64,000 nucleotides of DNA from Tupaia tana. Taxonomy: Eukaryota; Chordata; Mammalia; Scandentia; Tupaiidae. Position numbers and translations under genes: made by a program. The notes below the pieces were generated by a model. That model saw nothing but the letters and a program-made list of their open reading frames with translations, did no database searches and had not been told where the DNA came from. The DNA is taken from assembly GCA_026018925.1 (NCBI GenBank), contig JAKSZU010000003.1:10007236-10071235 (forward strand). The letters are read 5' to 3'. Shown in pieces: positions 34,392 to 44,693 of this stretch (positions are counted from its first letter, which is position 1; each line of letters opens with the position of its first letter).

Positions 34392-34640
34392 TGGGCTGGC
34401 TCTGCTGCCTGGTGATTGAGCAGTCTGATCCCTCATGGTGGACACTGTAGTTTGATCACAGATCCAGTAGCTGGAGGGACATTCCAGGCATGCACCTGTG
34501 TACACCCAAAGTCCTACTGAGATAGAAAGGTGGAGAAAGGATTGCAAAGTGACCATTCACCCATAGGGGGTGCTTTCTCCCCTTATTTTTCTCTCTCTCT
34601 CTCTCTGGTGAGTGCCAGAGCTCTTGAGGATAAAAACGAA
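34392..34640 (+). mobile_element. Old group-A-like SINE
   Basis: Sense: GGGCTGGCTCTGCTGCCTGG head, GTACACCCAAAGTCC, GGAGAAAGGATTGCAAAGTG, CATAGGGGGTGC, CT tract and GGTGAGTGCCAGAGCTC. The ending GTGAGTGC marks an older subfamily shared with 37.5 and 60.5 kb. Confidence 0.85.
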
Positions 34641-34794
34641 ACAAAACAAACACCTGAAGTCACTTCATTATGTTACTTTTATGCCCATTAGGCAACAACA
34701 TTAGAACGGATTTTAAAACTGGATGTCTTTTTATAAAATAATCAGTTTCTAATACTTCATTTTGTAGGTGAGTAGAATGAGGCTTAAAATGTTT

Positions 34795-35047
34795 GGGGTC
34801 AGTAGTTGGTGTAATGGCTATGTCGCTGGACTTCCATGTATTTGACCGCGGTTCAAGTCCCGGACCCAGTGGCTTAAATTCACACTGGGCGTGTGTTCAT
34901 GTGTGCCCAAGATCCTGACAGGAGAATGGAGGAGAAGGGATTGCGGTGTGGCTTCCCCCCTGGGGGGGTGATTTCTTGCTTTCTGTCTCTCTGTCTCTCT
35001 CTCTTTCTGGTGTGCACATGTACTCTATAGCAAAAACCTCTTAAAAG
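34795..35047 (+). mobile_element. Group-A SINE, full length
   Basis: Sense: GGGGTCAGTAGTTGGTGTAATGG, B box GGTTCAAGTCCCGG, GTGCCCAAGATCC, C6TG7 palindrome, CT tract and CTCTATAGCAAAAACC. TSD not clear. Confidence 0.95.
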
Positions 35048-35049
35048 AA

Positions 35050-35590
35050 AAGTTTAAGAAACTTGCCAATATGATAGAAGTCGGTGTGGAACCTGGGCCT
35101 TGTGAATCCACACTGTGGCACATCCTATGATACGTTGGCAGATGTTTGACTACTAGCTTCCTGGAGAAAAAACCTTGAGTTACAGCAAACGCTAATTTCC
35201 ATGGTGTAGATATTTTGGAGCTGACTTCAAATTGCACTCAGGACGTCACTAAAGGAGGAGCTGCAGAGAGATGTGCAATACTCCTTCCTGTTTGTCATTT
35301 CCCGCTCACCGATACACTAGACACAAAGGACCTCAAGAGTGTAGCTAACAGTAAACCACACCAAAATTAGACCTTGACAAGTTTTAAATATTTATCATTT
35401 TAAAATATAACTTGTTTAATTGCATGTTTATATAATTTAATGGTAATCAACACTCTGTTTAACATCTGGCTCATGGATTACTGATTATTTAAGCATTGGA
35501 TCAAGTGACCTTTCCTGGCATATCCCTGGCTGCTGGATCACCAAAGAATATAATGTGTCATTTTGGTTGGTTGAAAAATATCTTCAAGAA
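35050..35590. other. Unique flank
   Basis: No gene or repeat recognised. Confidence 0.4.
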
Positions 35591-35594
35591 TGAC

Positions 35595-36540
35595 AAAGAT
35601 TACAAATACAAAAAGTGATGTGTCGGTGGGGATGTGGTAAAAGGGAAACCCTCCTACACTGTTGGTAGGAATGTAAACTGGTTCAGCCACTGTGGAAAAC
35701 AAGATGGTGGTTCATTATAAACCTACAAATAGAACTACCATTTGATCCAGCAATCCCACTGCTGGGTATCTACCCAAAGGATAGGAGAATGCTCAGTCAG
35801 AAAAGCGCTTGCACATCAATGTTTATTGCACTATTATTCACGATTGCTAAGACATGGAACCAACCCAAATGTCCACAAACAGATGAATGGATGGAAAAAG
35901 TGTGGCACGTATACTCTATGGACTACTACTCAGCCATAAAAAACAAGACCTGAGCATTTAATAGAAGTGGTCAAATATGGAGGATCTATTGCTGACTGTA
36001 GCAAGCCAGGATATGAAAGAAAGATATTGTATATATCCACTTAATATATACCAACTATCCATGCTGTATGGTAGAGACTGTCTTCAGATGCTGAAGACAG
36101 TGTGGAACAGGGTGGGGGAGAAGGGAAGAGTATAGAGAAGGATAACAAGAGAACAAATAGAGAGGCGTGACATTAGTGAGACATAGATATGGCTTATTAC
36201 CTGTTGATGATGTGTATAGTATTCTCAGCTGGACTGGTCTGAGAAGTATTTCAGGTTGAACAAAGTCTTTATACAAGTCAAACGATATATAGTGAATGAA
36301 TGTTTAAAAAGATAATGAGAATAAATAATAGCAATAATCTGAAAAAAATTATGAAAAGCTATTTGATGATGGTGCTGTGGATAGTAATGTTTCTGCATTG
36401 ACTGATATGCCTAGTAATTGTGCTGGAAAAAGAAATATAATACACCGTAAAGATATATGTGATTCAATGTAATATAAAAAAGATTATGATAATAAATAAA
36501 ATTAAATAAATTAAAAAAGATATTATCATACAAAAAATGT
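35595..36540 (+). mobile_element. 5'-truncated L1 with ORF2 end and 3' UTR
   Basis: The left 350 bases encode the C-terminal end of L1 ORF2: frames show LLHCWW, FDPAIPLLGIYPKD, FIALLFTIAKTWNQPKCP and MDYYSAIKN in order, followed by TGA at about 35952. After it come about 590 bases of 3' UTR with two related A/T-rich modules and a terminal AATAAATAAAATTAAATAAA. It is an ordinary dead-on-arrival copy, moderately diverged from primate L1 at the protein level. Confidence 0.93.
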
Positions 36541-36573
36541 TTCCAATACAATATGACCATCTCAGTTTATATT

Positions 36574-36795
36574 TCTTTTTTAAAGTTTATTTATTTATTT
36601 CAACGTTTGAGAGAGAATACCCGCAATAGATTCTTGACACCCAAATTCATTCCTAGCCTCATTCAGTCCCAGGTTTGGATGTGTACCTGCTTGGCACTCA
36701 GAGGAGTCTCTGCATATGAATCTAGAATCTTCCCACGTGGGACAGCCTTGCAGAGTGTCACATTTTACTGCTGTACCACTGTCCAATCCCTCTTG
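36574..36795 (-). mobile_element. Group-C SINE
   Basis: Antisense: TTTTTTAAAGTTTATTTATTTATTT at the left, GAGAGAGAATACC, then a body ending in a head with CACGTGGGAC and CTGCTGTACCACTGTCCAATCCC. Confidence 0.7.
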
Positions 36796-36822
36796 GTTTT
36801 GTTTTTGTTTTTATGTGAGGTC

Positions 36823-36890
36823 TGTGTGTGTATGTGTGTGTGTGTGTGTGTGTGTGCGCGTGTGTGTGTGTGAGAGAGAGAGAGAGCGCG
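36823..36890. repeat. Compound (TG)n / (GA)n microsatellite
   Basis: TG run with GCGCG and TATG interruptions, ending in GAGAGAGAGAGCGCG. Confidence 0.95.
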
Positions 36891-36904
36891 ACAATATACT
36901 ATGC

Positions 36905-37477
36905 CATAAGATGGTTTACTACCTATAGTATAAGCTACAAGACCATGGACAGTTAAATTCTATATCATTGCATAAAGCTTATGAAAAAAAATAGTTTGTT
37001 TAACTTATGCACCTTTAAAAAAGTTGAATATATTTATTTGATGCCCTTACTCTTGGTTCTACAGAGATTCCCAATCCTGTTTAGTCCATACAAGCATTTA
37101 TTAGGACGCAATCCTAAACTTTCCATGTTAAACACTTTTGCCAATAAAGTATAATACTTAAACTATGAAAAAATTACAACACAAAAAGTACAAGAGAACC
37201 TGATTATGTTCAATATTAAATCTGTAATGACATGGCCATTAATGTCATTGACTACGTATTAGTGTCATTTCATTTTATAGGCTACATTATGTTTCCAAAT
37301 TCTATATTATTGTGATTGTTTTCTGTTGAGTGAAAACACTCATCATATGTGTTGATGTTTGATTTATGTGGTGAAAAGTTTATGGTAGGAAAACTGAATA
37401 ATATGGGGGATTGTATGGCAGGAGCGAGTACCAGGGCAGAAATTTGGAGAGATAAAGAGGTCATCAGGAAAGTGGTC
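36905..37477. other. Unique AT-rich flank
   Basis: Nothing recognised. Confidence 0.4.
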
Positions 37478-37478
37478 T

Positions 37479-37728
37479 TGGGGGCTAGTCTTGCAGTGCA
37501 GTGGTTTAATGTTGAGCGTTGGGTACAGGATTCCACATGGCTGACTGCAGTTTGAATCCCATTCCAGCGACTTGAAATGTTTGTGGGCACAAGTGCATGC
37601 ATGTCAAAATCTCTCCAGGAGGGAGAAATGGAGAACAGATGCTGACATGACCACACTTCATTGGGGGCTGCTTTCTTCCTCTCCCTTGATCTGGCTCTTT
37701 CTCTCTCTAGTGAGTGCACATGCTTTCT
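37479..37728 (+). mobile_element. Old group-A SINE hit by a younger SINE
   Basis: Sense: GGGGCTAGTCTTGCAGTGCAG head, CATGTCAAAATCTC, TTCATTGGGGGCTGC, CT tract and TGAGTGCACATGCTTTCT, the duplicated end. Its last bases continue after the nested element, at 38011-38035. Confidence 0.9.
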
Positions 37729-38010
37729 CTTTCTTTTTCTTTTCTTTTTTTTTTTTCTAAGAAGTTTTTGCTATAGAGCGCGTGTGCTCGCCAGACAGAC
37801 AGAGAGAGACTGAGAGACAGAAAGCAAGAAATCACCCCCCAGGGGGTATGGCCACACCGCAATCCCTTCTCCTCCATTCTCCTCTCAGAATCTTGGGCAC
37901 ACATGCACATGCGCCTAGCGTGAGTTTTAAACCACCGGGTCCAGGACGTGAACCACGGTTGACTACATGGAAGTCCAGAGACATAGCCATTGCGCCAACT
38001 GCTGGTCCCA
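37729..38010 (-). mobile_element. Young group-A SINE nested in an older SINE, 18-bp perfect TSD
   Basis: Antisense full-length copy with a T-rich tail, GTTTTTGCTATAGAGCGC, intact palindrome (CACCCCCCAGGGGG) and head ending GCTGGTCCCA. TGAGTGCACATGCTTTCT is repeated exactly at 37711-37728 and 38011-38028. Confidence 0.98.
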
Positions 38011-38034
38011 TGAGTGCACATGCTTTCTGACAGG

Positions 38035-38092
38035 AAAAAAAAAAAAAAAAAAAGAGAAGAAGAAGAAGAAGAAGAAAAGAAAGAAAAGAAAA
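38035..38092. repeat. Purine tract: poly-A then (GAA)n
   Basis: A run of about 19 A followed by GAAGAAGAAGAAGAAG and AAAGAAAAG: the A tail of the older SINE, expanded. Confidence 0.9.
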
Positions 38093-38094
38093 AT

Positions 38095-40050
38095 GGACAC
38101 CAGCAATAATGGAAGCTATCCATTAATATTGGGCTTCAAATGCACTCAGGTACAGAGAAAGGCATTTTATCCAGGAGTGTAGGGATAGTATGAAGTTATA
38201 GAGTGACACAGGTGAGTACTCACTCTGCATTGCATGGGGCAGTGGAGCGTCACTGATAAAATCATCTTTGGGAGTATGTGTCACGGACAGAGGTGTTCTG
38301 GTTTAAGCGCAAAGTAGAGAAAGTTTAGTCAGTCATCAAATGCGGGGTAATAGAGTAAACATGTAACAAGAAGTCTTGAAAACTGGTAGCAGACAAAAAG
38401 GACCTTTCAATCCACAGTTCTCAAACTTGGATTTCCCAATTCGAAGTTGGGATGATAACTACTATCTGGGGAGGAGGCTCTGATGCACCAGATGGTAAAA
38501 TAAAACTCCATGGCCATGAGGAGCATTACAGAAGAGCAGATTGGCAGCTCTCCTGGGACCTGAGAGCTGTTGGGAGGGCCTGGACATCCTAAAACAGCTG
38601 CTCTTTGCATCTAGCTTCCATTCCCAGCATTATAGATTTGTTTCTTTGGGCCTTGAAAAAATACCTAGAATAAAAAGAGATAGAGTGGGCAGTAGGAGGG
38701 GGGAAAGAGACAGAGAGGAACCGCATTAGTTATTTTCAGTTAGTGACAGAATGGAATTTTCTCTCTAAACCGAAGTAGTCGGATGAGAGAGAGCAACCTC
38801 TACACTCCTCTTGTATGGATTGCTGGATAGAGACCAGATGAAGGGTCAGAAACCACAATGCATTTTAAGTGACCCAGGATTAGGTAATTGTCATTAGAGG
38901 AAAAAGGAAGAACAGCAGAACAATTTTTACAAGGTCTAGTTCTCTTTACAGAGCAGTTTTGGTAAGTTTGAGCTATCAAAAGAGATGTTATATTCATCTG
39001 TTATATTTATCTATTCAGATTGTAAAATGTCCATTGTAAAACATCTTGGCCATAGCATCAAGCAACACACACCAACACTCTTTCATTTTATTTTATGAAA
39101 CGTGATGGAAGGTTTCTGTGTATTCTAGCTGAGATGAATAAAGAATAAGAGGAAAATTGCAGCGAACATCCACTAGGTGGCGAGTGTGCTATGTAGTGTC
39201 CAGCTCACCTAGTTAACGGTGGAGCTGTTTCATCTCATACATCAAGGGATCGTTTCAGATTGTTTTCTGACCAAACACAGGTCTGAAGTAGATTGTAAAA
39301 GGCAGAAAGGAGTTTTAAGTGTTTAAAGAGTAACTCAGCTTGTGAGTCGGATGCCTTGCCAACACTATGGGCTGTTTATTAGAGCATTATGTGTTTTAAC
39401 CACCGGTCAACGCTGCTTAGCTTTTCATCTGAATTCTTTGCCAGCTACTCTCCTAATTTTGTGCAGTCTGGAGTTAAGAGCTCCGTCCTGGGCTACAGTT
39501 TCTTTCCTGTAATTTTCCTGCGTACTAAGGATCTTTAATCAACCAAATAGACCTGAGAACCTCTTCCCTGGGCACTTTACAAGTCTTTGTTCTCTCTTTA
39601 TAGTCCTCTAATGTGAAGTACCACATTTTAAGCACTACACACAGAGGATTAATAATTGCAGGGTTTGGAGATAAGATCAGCTGTGATGGGTTTGTACATA
39701 GCTAAAGTTACTCTACAATGAGGCTTCTGCCTTAGAAATCCTCTCATTTATGAACCTTTTCTGGGAGAGAGGAATTTGCATTAATTTGATGAACCAATTA
39801 GACAAAGTTTAGTAGTGATCTTTAGACTTTCTTAAGTGCATTTTCTTCCTATTTGACTTAGTTAACAAGAATTGTTTTCTTCTCAGCTTACAATGAACTC
39901 TAATCATTCCTTTATATCCTTTATTTTTCTTTACCTCTTTGATTATTATATAAGAACAGGAAAATTACCAAAGTATCGTGATCCTCCTCTAGTAATTCTG
40001 CCTTTTTTTTCAAATGTTATCAATTATAGTATTAATATTGAATTAAATGT
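38095..40050. other. Unique flank with a strong CTCF-like motif
   Basis: About 2 kb with no repeats recognised. The CTCF-like motif at 39168-39185 is listed separately. Confidence 0.4.
39168..39185 (+). promoter_or_regulatory. Predicted CTCF binding site
   Basis: ATCCACTAGGTGGCGAGT fits the CTCF core (CCASYAG followed by RKGGC) at every core position. It lies in unique sequence about 33.6 kb upstream of the CNTNAP2 start and could be an insulator or loop anchor. Motif only; no occupancy data. Confidence 0.65.
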
Positions 40051-40067
40051 TCATAGCTCACTTTCTT

Positions 40068-40123
40068 TTTTTTTAAAAAAAACATTGCTTCTGTGAGCAA
40101 GATGTATGTGTGTGTGTGTATAA

Positions 40124-40191
<68 letters not shown>

Positions 40192-40427
40192 CAGAAACAG
40201 AGTGAGAGAGAGAGAGACACTCTGACCGAGTCTGACCCTGACTCTCCCTCATAAGTCTCCCCCCCACACCGTTGTCACCAGCTTCCCAGTCAACCATGCA
40301 TGATCACGATCACCAGGGCTATGGGCACAGCCCACGTGTTCTGGTTGACGGGATCCGAGCCCAGGTCTCCCATATGGCTTCAGCCTCACACAGCGGCACC
40401 CCTTCACCTGAGCCACTGCAGTAGGGC
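40068..40427 (-). mobile_element. Group-C SINE with expanded tail and 16-bp TSD
   Basis: Antisense. After a T/A tail come a TG/TA/GA microsatellite (40107-40226), a C-rich body and a head ending AGCCACTGCAGTAGGGCC. Flanks CATAGCTCACTTTCTT (40052-40067) and CATAGCTCCCTTTCTT (40428-40443) differ by one base. Confidence 0.88.
40107..40226. repeat. Compound (TG)(TA)(GA) microsatellite
   Basis: TG units, TATATATATATA, then about 80 bases of GA with few interruptions. It sits in the tail of the group-C SINE. Confidence 0.95.
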
Positions 40428-40444
40428 CCATAGCTCCCTTTCTT

Positions 40445-40995
40445 GGGCTTATTAAGATTTTGCACGGTGTTATTTCTGATTGACTTTAATTTGTCTGAAA
40501 CATCAAAGAGAAGTCAAAACATAAAGGAGAAAGATACTTTGGGAAATCTAAGTAGTAAAATACCCACAAACACATATAAGTCAATTATTCCATTAAAATT
40601 ATATCCACAGACATTTCAACAACAATAAATAGCACACTGTGAGCAGTCTGATTCACCTGCCTTTTGTCCTGTGATGTCTTCCTTTTCTTAAGGAACTTGA
40701 TTCTATCAAATTGGACAGTAATGTGAGAAACCACATTCATTTTGTAATAATTCATAAACTTTTTTTTATATATATAACAGGACATTCTCTGGAATAAAGA
40801 AGCACCTGGGAAGGAATTTTCAATGCCTGCATCTCAGATAAGCATTAGAGTGTACTTTCCACCCCAACATCATCCGCGTGGGCGAGGCAGCCAGCGCCAC
40901 GCACACTCTGCTGGAGTCTCCACAGTGGGAGGCTTTGCCCAGGGTGGGGAGAAGGCAGCCAGGAAGTGTCCTGGCTCCACCACCTATGAGCAAAA
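40445..40995. other. Unique flank
   Basis: No recognised repeat. The 40860-40980 part is GC-richer (CGCGTGGGCGAGGCAGCC). Confidence 0.4.
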
Positions 40996-40999
40996 ACTA

Positions 41000-41480
41000 C
41001 AAAACTAATTGTGCAAAACACCATAACTACTTGTGTAGAAACTGGTTTTGTACAAGTTCCTTCAGGTCTCTGAACCTCTGCTTTCTAGTCTATTAAAAGA
41101 TAGTTAGAAGGGGCCAGCCCTGGTGTGAAGGTTAAGCTGACTCAATTCCATTTGGCTAACTCCACAGTTTCACCCCAGACCTGGTGGTGCATGCACATCT
41201 GAAATCTGGAGAGGAGAATGGAGGAGGAGAGACTATAGCACAGTCATCCACCCTGGGGAGTGAGTTCTCACTTTCCCGCGTTCTCTCTCTCCATGTCTCT
41301 GACTCTCTTTGGCAAGTAAACATGCCCTATAGCAAAAACTAAAATAAATAAATAAATAAATATTGTTAAAAGGGGAATAATCATACCTAGTACATATAGT
41401 TGATGGTGGTTTAAAGGAAATGGTACATATTTTCGTACTTTGCTTGGTACAGAATAAGTTCTGAATCAATAGTAGCATTA
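41000..41480 (+). mobile_element. MIR split by a SINE
   Basis: The left part, TACAAGTTCCTTCAGGTCTC TGAACCTCTGC, and the right part, GGGGAATAATCATACCTAGTAC and TTGGTACAGAATAAGTTC, are consecutive MIR segments. The SINE at 41112-41362 separates them. Confidence 0.78.
41112..41362 (+). mobile_element. Old group-A SINE inside a MIR
   Basis: Sense: GGGCCAGCCCTGGTGTGAAGG head, GGAGAGGAGAATGGAGGAGG, CACCCTGGGGAGTGAG, CT tract, GCCCTATAGCAAAAAC and an AAATAAATAAATAAA tail. Confidence 0.9.
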
Positions 41481-41489
41481 TATGTACAT

Positions 41490-41700
41490 GTATTAGTGAG
41501 AGGGGTGAGGAGAAAAGTTGAAAGCACCCTACGGCAGGATGTGATCACACTGCATTCCCTTCTCTTCCATTTCTCCATCCTGTCAGGAATTTAGACACAA
41601 GTGAACATAAATCTAGTGTGTTTTTTAAGCTGCCAGGTACGAGATTGGAACCCCACAGTTGGCCCTATGGGATCCAGCTCCAGGCCATACAGCCAGTTAC
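41490..41700 (-). mobile_element. Old group-A-like SINE
   Basis: Antisense: GTGAGAGGGGTGAGG, CATTCCCTTCTCTTCCATTTC TCC, TTTTTTAAGCTGCCAGG, decayed head. Confidence 0.7.
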
Positions 41701-41704
41701 ATTA

Positions 41705-42130
41705 TCAGTTTCTATTACTGTGTTGGAAAATGAATCAGATAAGTGAGTAGGAAACAGGTTTCCTCATCATTATTATTTAAGTTTATCAAAATTTCCTAGG
41801 AAAGTGAACTTAAGTTGCTCCAACAATATATTTCTTAAATGATTTATGAACCATTGTATGTAATTTTTTTTATTCCAAAGGAAGAGAAAGGCTTGCCATC
41901 AAGCCAATTAATATTTGCAACCTCTCTTTAATACTATTTAGATGAAATAATCTTTTTCAGGACCCTATTCCACTTTATTCATCTGAGGCCTCTTAGAGGT
42001 ATTAAAAAATGTAAGAAAACACAATTTGAATATTAATTACATATTTTATATAGTCTAACATCTTTGTGAAAGACTAGAAAATGTTTTGTTGTTATATAAG
42101 ATAAATTAACTTTTTAAAAATAAAAAAAAT
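41705..42130. other. Unique AT-rich flank
   Basis: Nothing recognised. Confidence 0.4.
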
Positions 42131-42131
42131 T

Positions 42132-42391
42132 GGGACCAGCAGTTAGTGTAATGGCTATGTTGCTGGACTTCCACGTAGTCGACCGCGGTTCGAGTCCCGG
42201 ACCTGGTGGCTTAAACTCATGCCGGGCGCGTGTGCGTGCGTGCCCAAGATCCCGAGAGGAGAATGGAGGAGAAGGGATTGCAGCGTGGCCATCCCCTCTG
42301 TGGGGTGATTTCTCGCTTTCTATCTCTCTGTCTCTCTCTGTCTGTCTGGAGAGCGCACACACCCTATAGCAAAAACCTCTCAAAAAAAAAT
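42132..42391 (+). mobile_element. Young group-A SINE, best-preserved pol III promoter
   Basis: GGGACCAGCAGTTAGTGTAA begins a tRNA-like head with an A box (TAGTGTAATGG) and a perfect B box (GGTTCGAGTCC). It runs on to GTGCCCAAGATCCC, CCTCTGTGGGGTGAT, the CT tract, CCCTATAGCAAAAACC and an A tail. CpGs are largely kept. Confidence 0.97.
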
Positions 42392-42394
42392 TTA

Positions 42395-42860
42395 CAATAA
42401 TATAATATTGACATAGTTAAAATACTTTTTGCTTTTATAATAGGAATATTATAGTAAAAACATAATCACTTTTCAAATAAGGATATATTAGAGGTTAAAC
42501 ACTTAGAAATATTCTAGAGACAAATTAGAATTCTGTTAGGCAATAAAGTCATCACTAAATTAGTTATCTAATATAAGTGCATAAGGAATTATTAATTGCA
42601 CACTACATAAGACTTAATAAGATTTGCTGCTCAGGACCTAACAAGTGCTTATGTAATTAATGCTGCTTAAAATAAAACAAAACATCAGATTTCTTATCAG
42701 GTATTTCTTTCTTTACCATATTACTTAAAATAAAACAAAATATCACATTTCATTCTTAAGTTAAAGTATTGTATTATAATTTTATACTTTAATAATATTT
42801 TACTTTATTAAAAAGTTACAAGTGACAAAGTATTATAGAAACATGTCTAAAAAATATAGT
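42395..42860. other. Unique AT-rich flank
   Basis: Nothing recognised. A 16-18 bp stretch, AAAATAAAACAAAA(C/T)ATCA, is present twice (about 42668 and 42727). Confidence 0.4.
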
Positions 42861-42864
42861 TCAA

Positions 42865-43310
42865 GACTGGCCCTGTAGTGTAGTGGTTAAGCACTTTGCA
42901 CAGGAAGCTGGATCCCACTTGACTGTCTGTGATCAAAATCCTGGCCCTCACATCTTGAAAAATATGCCAAACGGGGTCAGGAGGTGGCATGGTAGTTAAG
43001 GGTGCTGGACCCCTACATGGTGGACCGTTGTTCGAGTCCCAGACCTGGTGGTTTGCTCTCTTTCTCTCTTTCTCTCTCTCTAATTCTGTCCCTCACTGGC
43101 CAAATTTAAATAAGTAAATAAATAAATGAAGTTAAATGATACAATTATAAGGAAAAAAGAAAAATATGCCAAGCACATGTGCATGTATGCCCTAAATTCT
43201 GAAGGTTAAAAAAATGGAGAAAGAAAGAATTGTAATGTGAGCATGGCTCAATGAGTACTCTGTCTCTCTGTATCTTTCTCTCTCTGGTGAGCACACATGC
43301 CATCTGGAAA
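42865..43310 (+). mobile_element. Old group-A SINE split by a group-B SINE
   Basis: The left half, 42865-42970, has the GACTGGCCCTGTAGTGTAGTGG head. The right half, 43159-43310, carries GTATGCCCTAAATTC, ATGGAGAAAGAAAG, CT tract and GGTGAGCACACATGCC. The halves join perfectly once the nested element and one TSD copy are removed. Confidence 0.92.
42971..43158 (+). mobile_element. Group-B SINE nested in an older SINE, 14-bp perfect TSD
   Basis: GGGGTCAGGAGGTGGCATGG head, B box TGTTCGAGTCCC, CT tract, AAATAAGTAAATAAATAAATG tail. GAAAAATATGCCAA is exact at 42957-42970 and 43159-43172. Confidence 0.97.
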
Positions 43311-43319
43311 TATAAAAGA

Positions 43320-44395
43320 AAAAGAAAAATGAAAAAGAAAATGTAGTTCAAATATCCATAAAAATTTAACTTGAGTTATTAAATTTGTTACAGGAAAAAG
43401 TATGATTGTTGCCAAAAAATGGCATCTTTTATATATGCCCAGAATAGAAATGAAAAATAAGCTTAAATTTACATATAAGATCTGCTGGTTTCTATGTCTA
43501 CTCGTTTTCTAGGATCTATTTTAAAATTTGCTATCTTTCTCTTTTTCCCAAGAGAGGTAACTATCATGTCATGTGATCTCCACAACAAAGGCTGTACATC
43601 ACTGAAAGCTAGACATATCCGCCTGACCATTGAAAAATGTACACTGAACGAAATCTTCGTAACTATACTTACCCATTTATAGACTTGCTCGCAAAGACCC
43701 ACACGGATCAGTACAACTTGAATTTACGTGGAACGATCCATGGATGGTGACGTTTGATGCATAAGCAGGAGAATAGCATGGCAGTGTGATAAGGGAAAGA
43801 TCAAAGAAGAGACAGAGGGCCAAGAGAAAAAACCTCCCATTCCAATAGCTCTCACAGTCTTCTTTGCAGTCTTTCTGGAACTGGCTGTACTTTCCTTTCC
43901 CTTAGCAGGCATGAACCCTCAATATTTTCCAATAGCAGATTTCTGCATTTTTGCCACAGCAAACTTAAATAGTTTTCTGTTTCAGGATATGTAAGTGCGT
44001 TTCTCTTATCTGTAGATAAGCATGTATTATTTCTTAGGAATGTATGATTAGCATTAGAAGAACACAGTATCCTTCAACAAGCCATTTCGAAAGCATATTT
44101 TAATAGCCTATGACATGTCAAACTGTTTTAAACATTGTGCTATAATGTGACTGAATTACTGAAAATAGTTTTGTTACCCGTTAAAATTGCATTGCCACAA
44201 TTTCCCCTCTTTTCCTATTAATTTATATACTACAAAAAAGTACAGTACAAATAGTTGCCAAAATACTTACTTAATAAAAATAAAACTTACCTAAAGATAT
44301 AAATTGTCAAGTCTTTCTGTGAAATTACCTATTTATCTATATAGTATACCTACATTATCTTTTATTAAATCTGTATCAGAATAAATACAGGTTTA
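43320..44395. other. Unique flank
   Basis: No repeat family recognised. The 43480-43920 segment has more CpG than its neighbours and short open frames on both strands without similarity I know. Confidence 0.4.
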
Positions 44396-44397
44396 TC

Positions 44398-44679
44398 GGG
44401 ACCAGCAGTTAGTGTAATGGCTATGTCACTGGACTCCCATGTAGTCAACCACGGTTCGCATCTCGGACTCGGTGGCTTAAAACTCACGCAGGGCGCATGT
44501 GCGTGCGTGCCCAAAATCCCGAGAGGAGAATGGAGGAGAAGGGATTGTGGCGTGGCCATCCCCCAGGGGCTGATTTCTCGCTTTCTGTCTCTCTGTCTCT
44601 CGCTGTCTTTCTGGTGAGCGCACGCGCCCTGTAGTGAAAACCTCTCCAAAAAAGGAAAGGAAAAAAAAAAAAAAAAACC
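44398..44679 (+). mobile_element. Young group-A SINE
   Basis: GGGACCAGCAGTTAGTGTAA head, intact A box, B box with one change (GGTTCGCATCTC), GTGCCCAAAATCCC, CCCCCAGGGGCTGAT, CT tract, GCGCCCTGTAGTG, then a GGAAAGG-interrupted A tail. Confidence 0.96.
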
Positions 44680-44693
44680 TCATCCTGGGTCTG

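Noticed and set aside
35595..35952. Coding-like match to L1 ORF2 end
   Set aside because: Rejected as a gene: it is a truncated retrotransposon copy with no start and no upstream ORF2.
42132..42210. tRNA-like heads with A and B boxes in many places
   Set aside because: They belong to dispersed SINEs with shared bodies and tails. The acceptor stems and anticodon arms are not intact, so they are not tRNA genes.
43724..43912. Short minus-strand frame starting MPAKGKEST
   Set aside because: The lysine-rich start briefly suggests a chromatin protein, but the rest does not continue the match and there is no conserved context.
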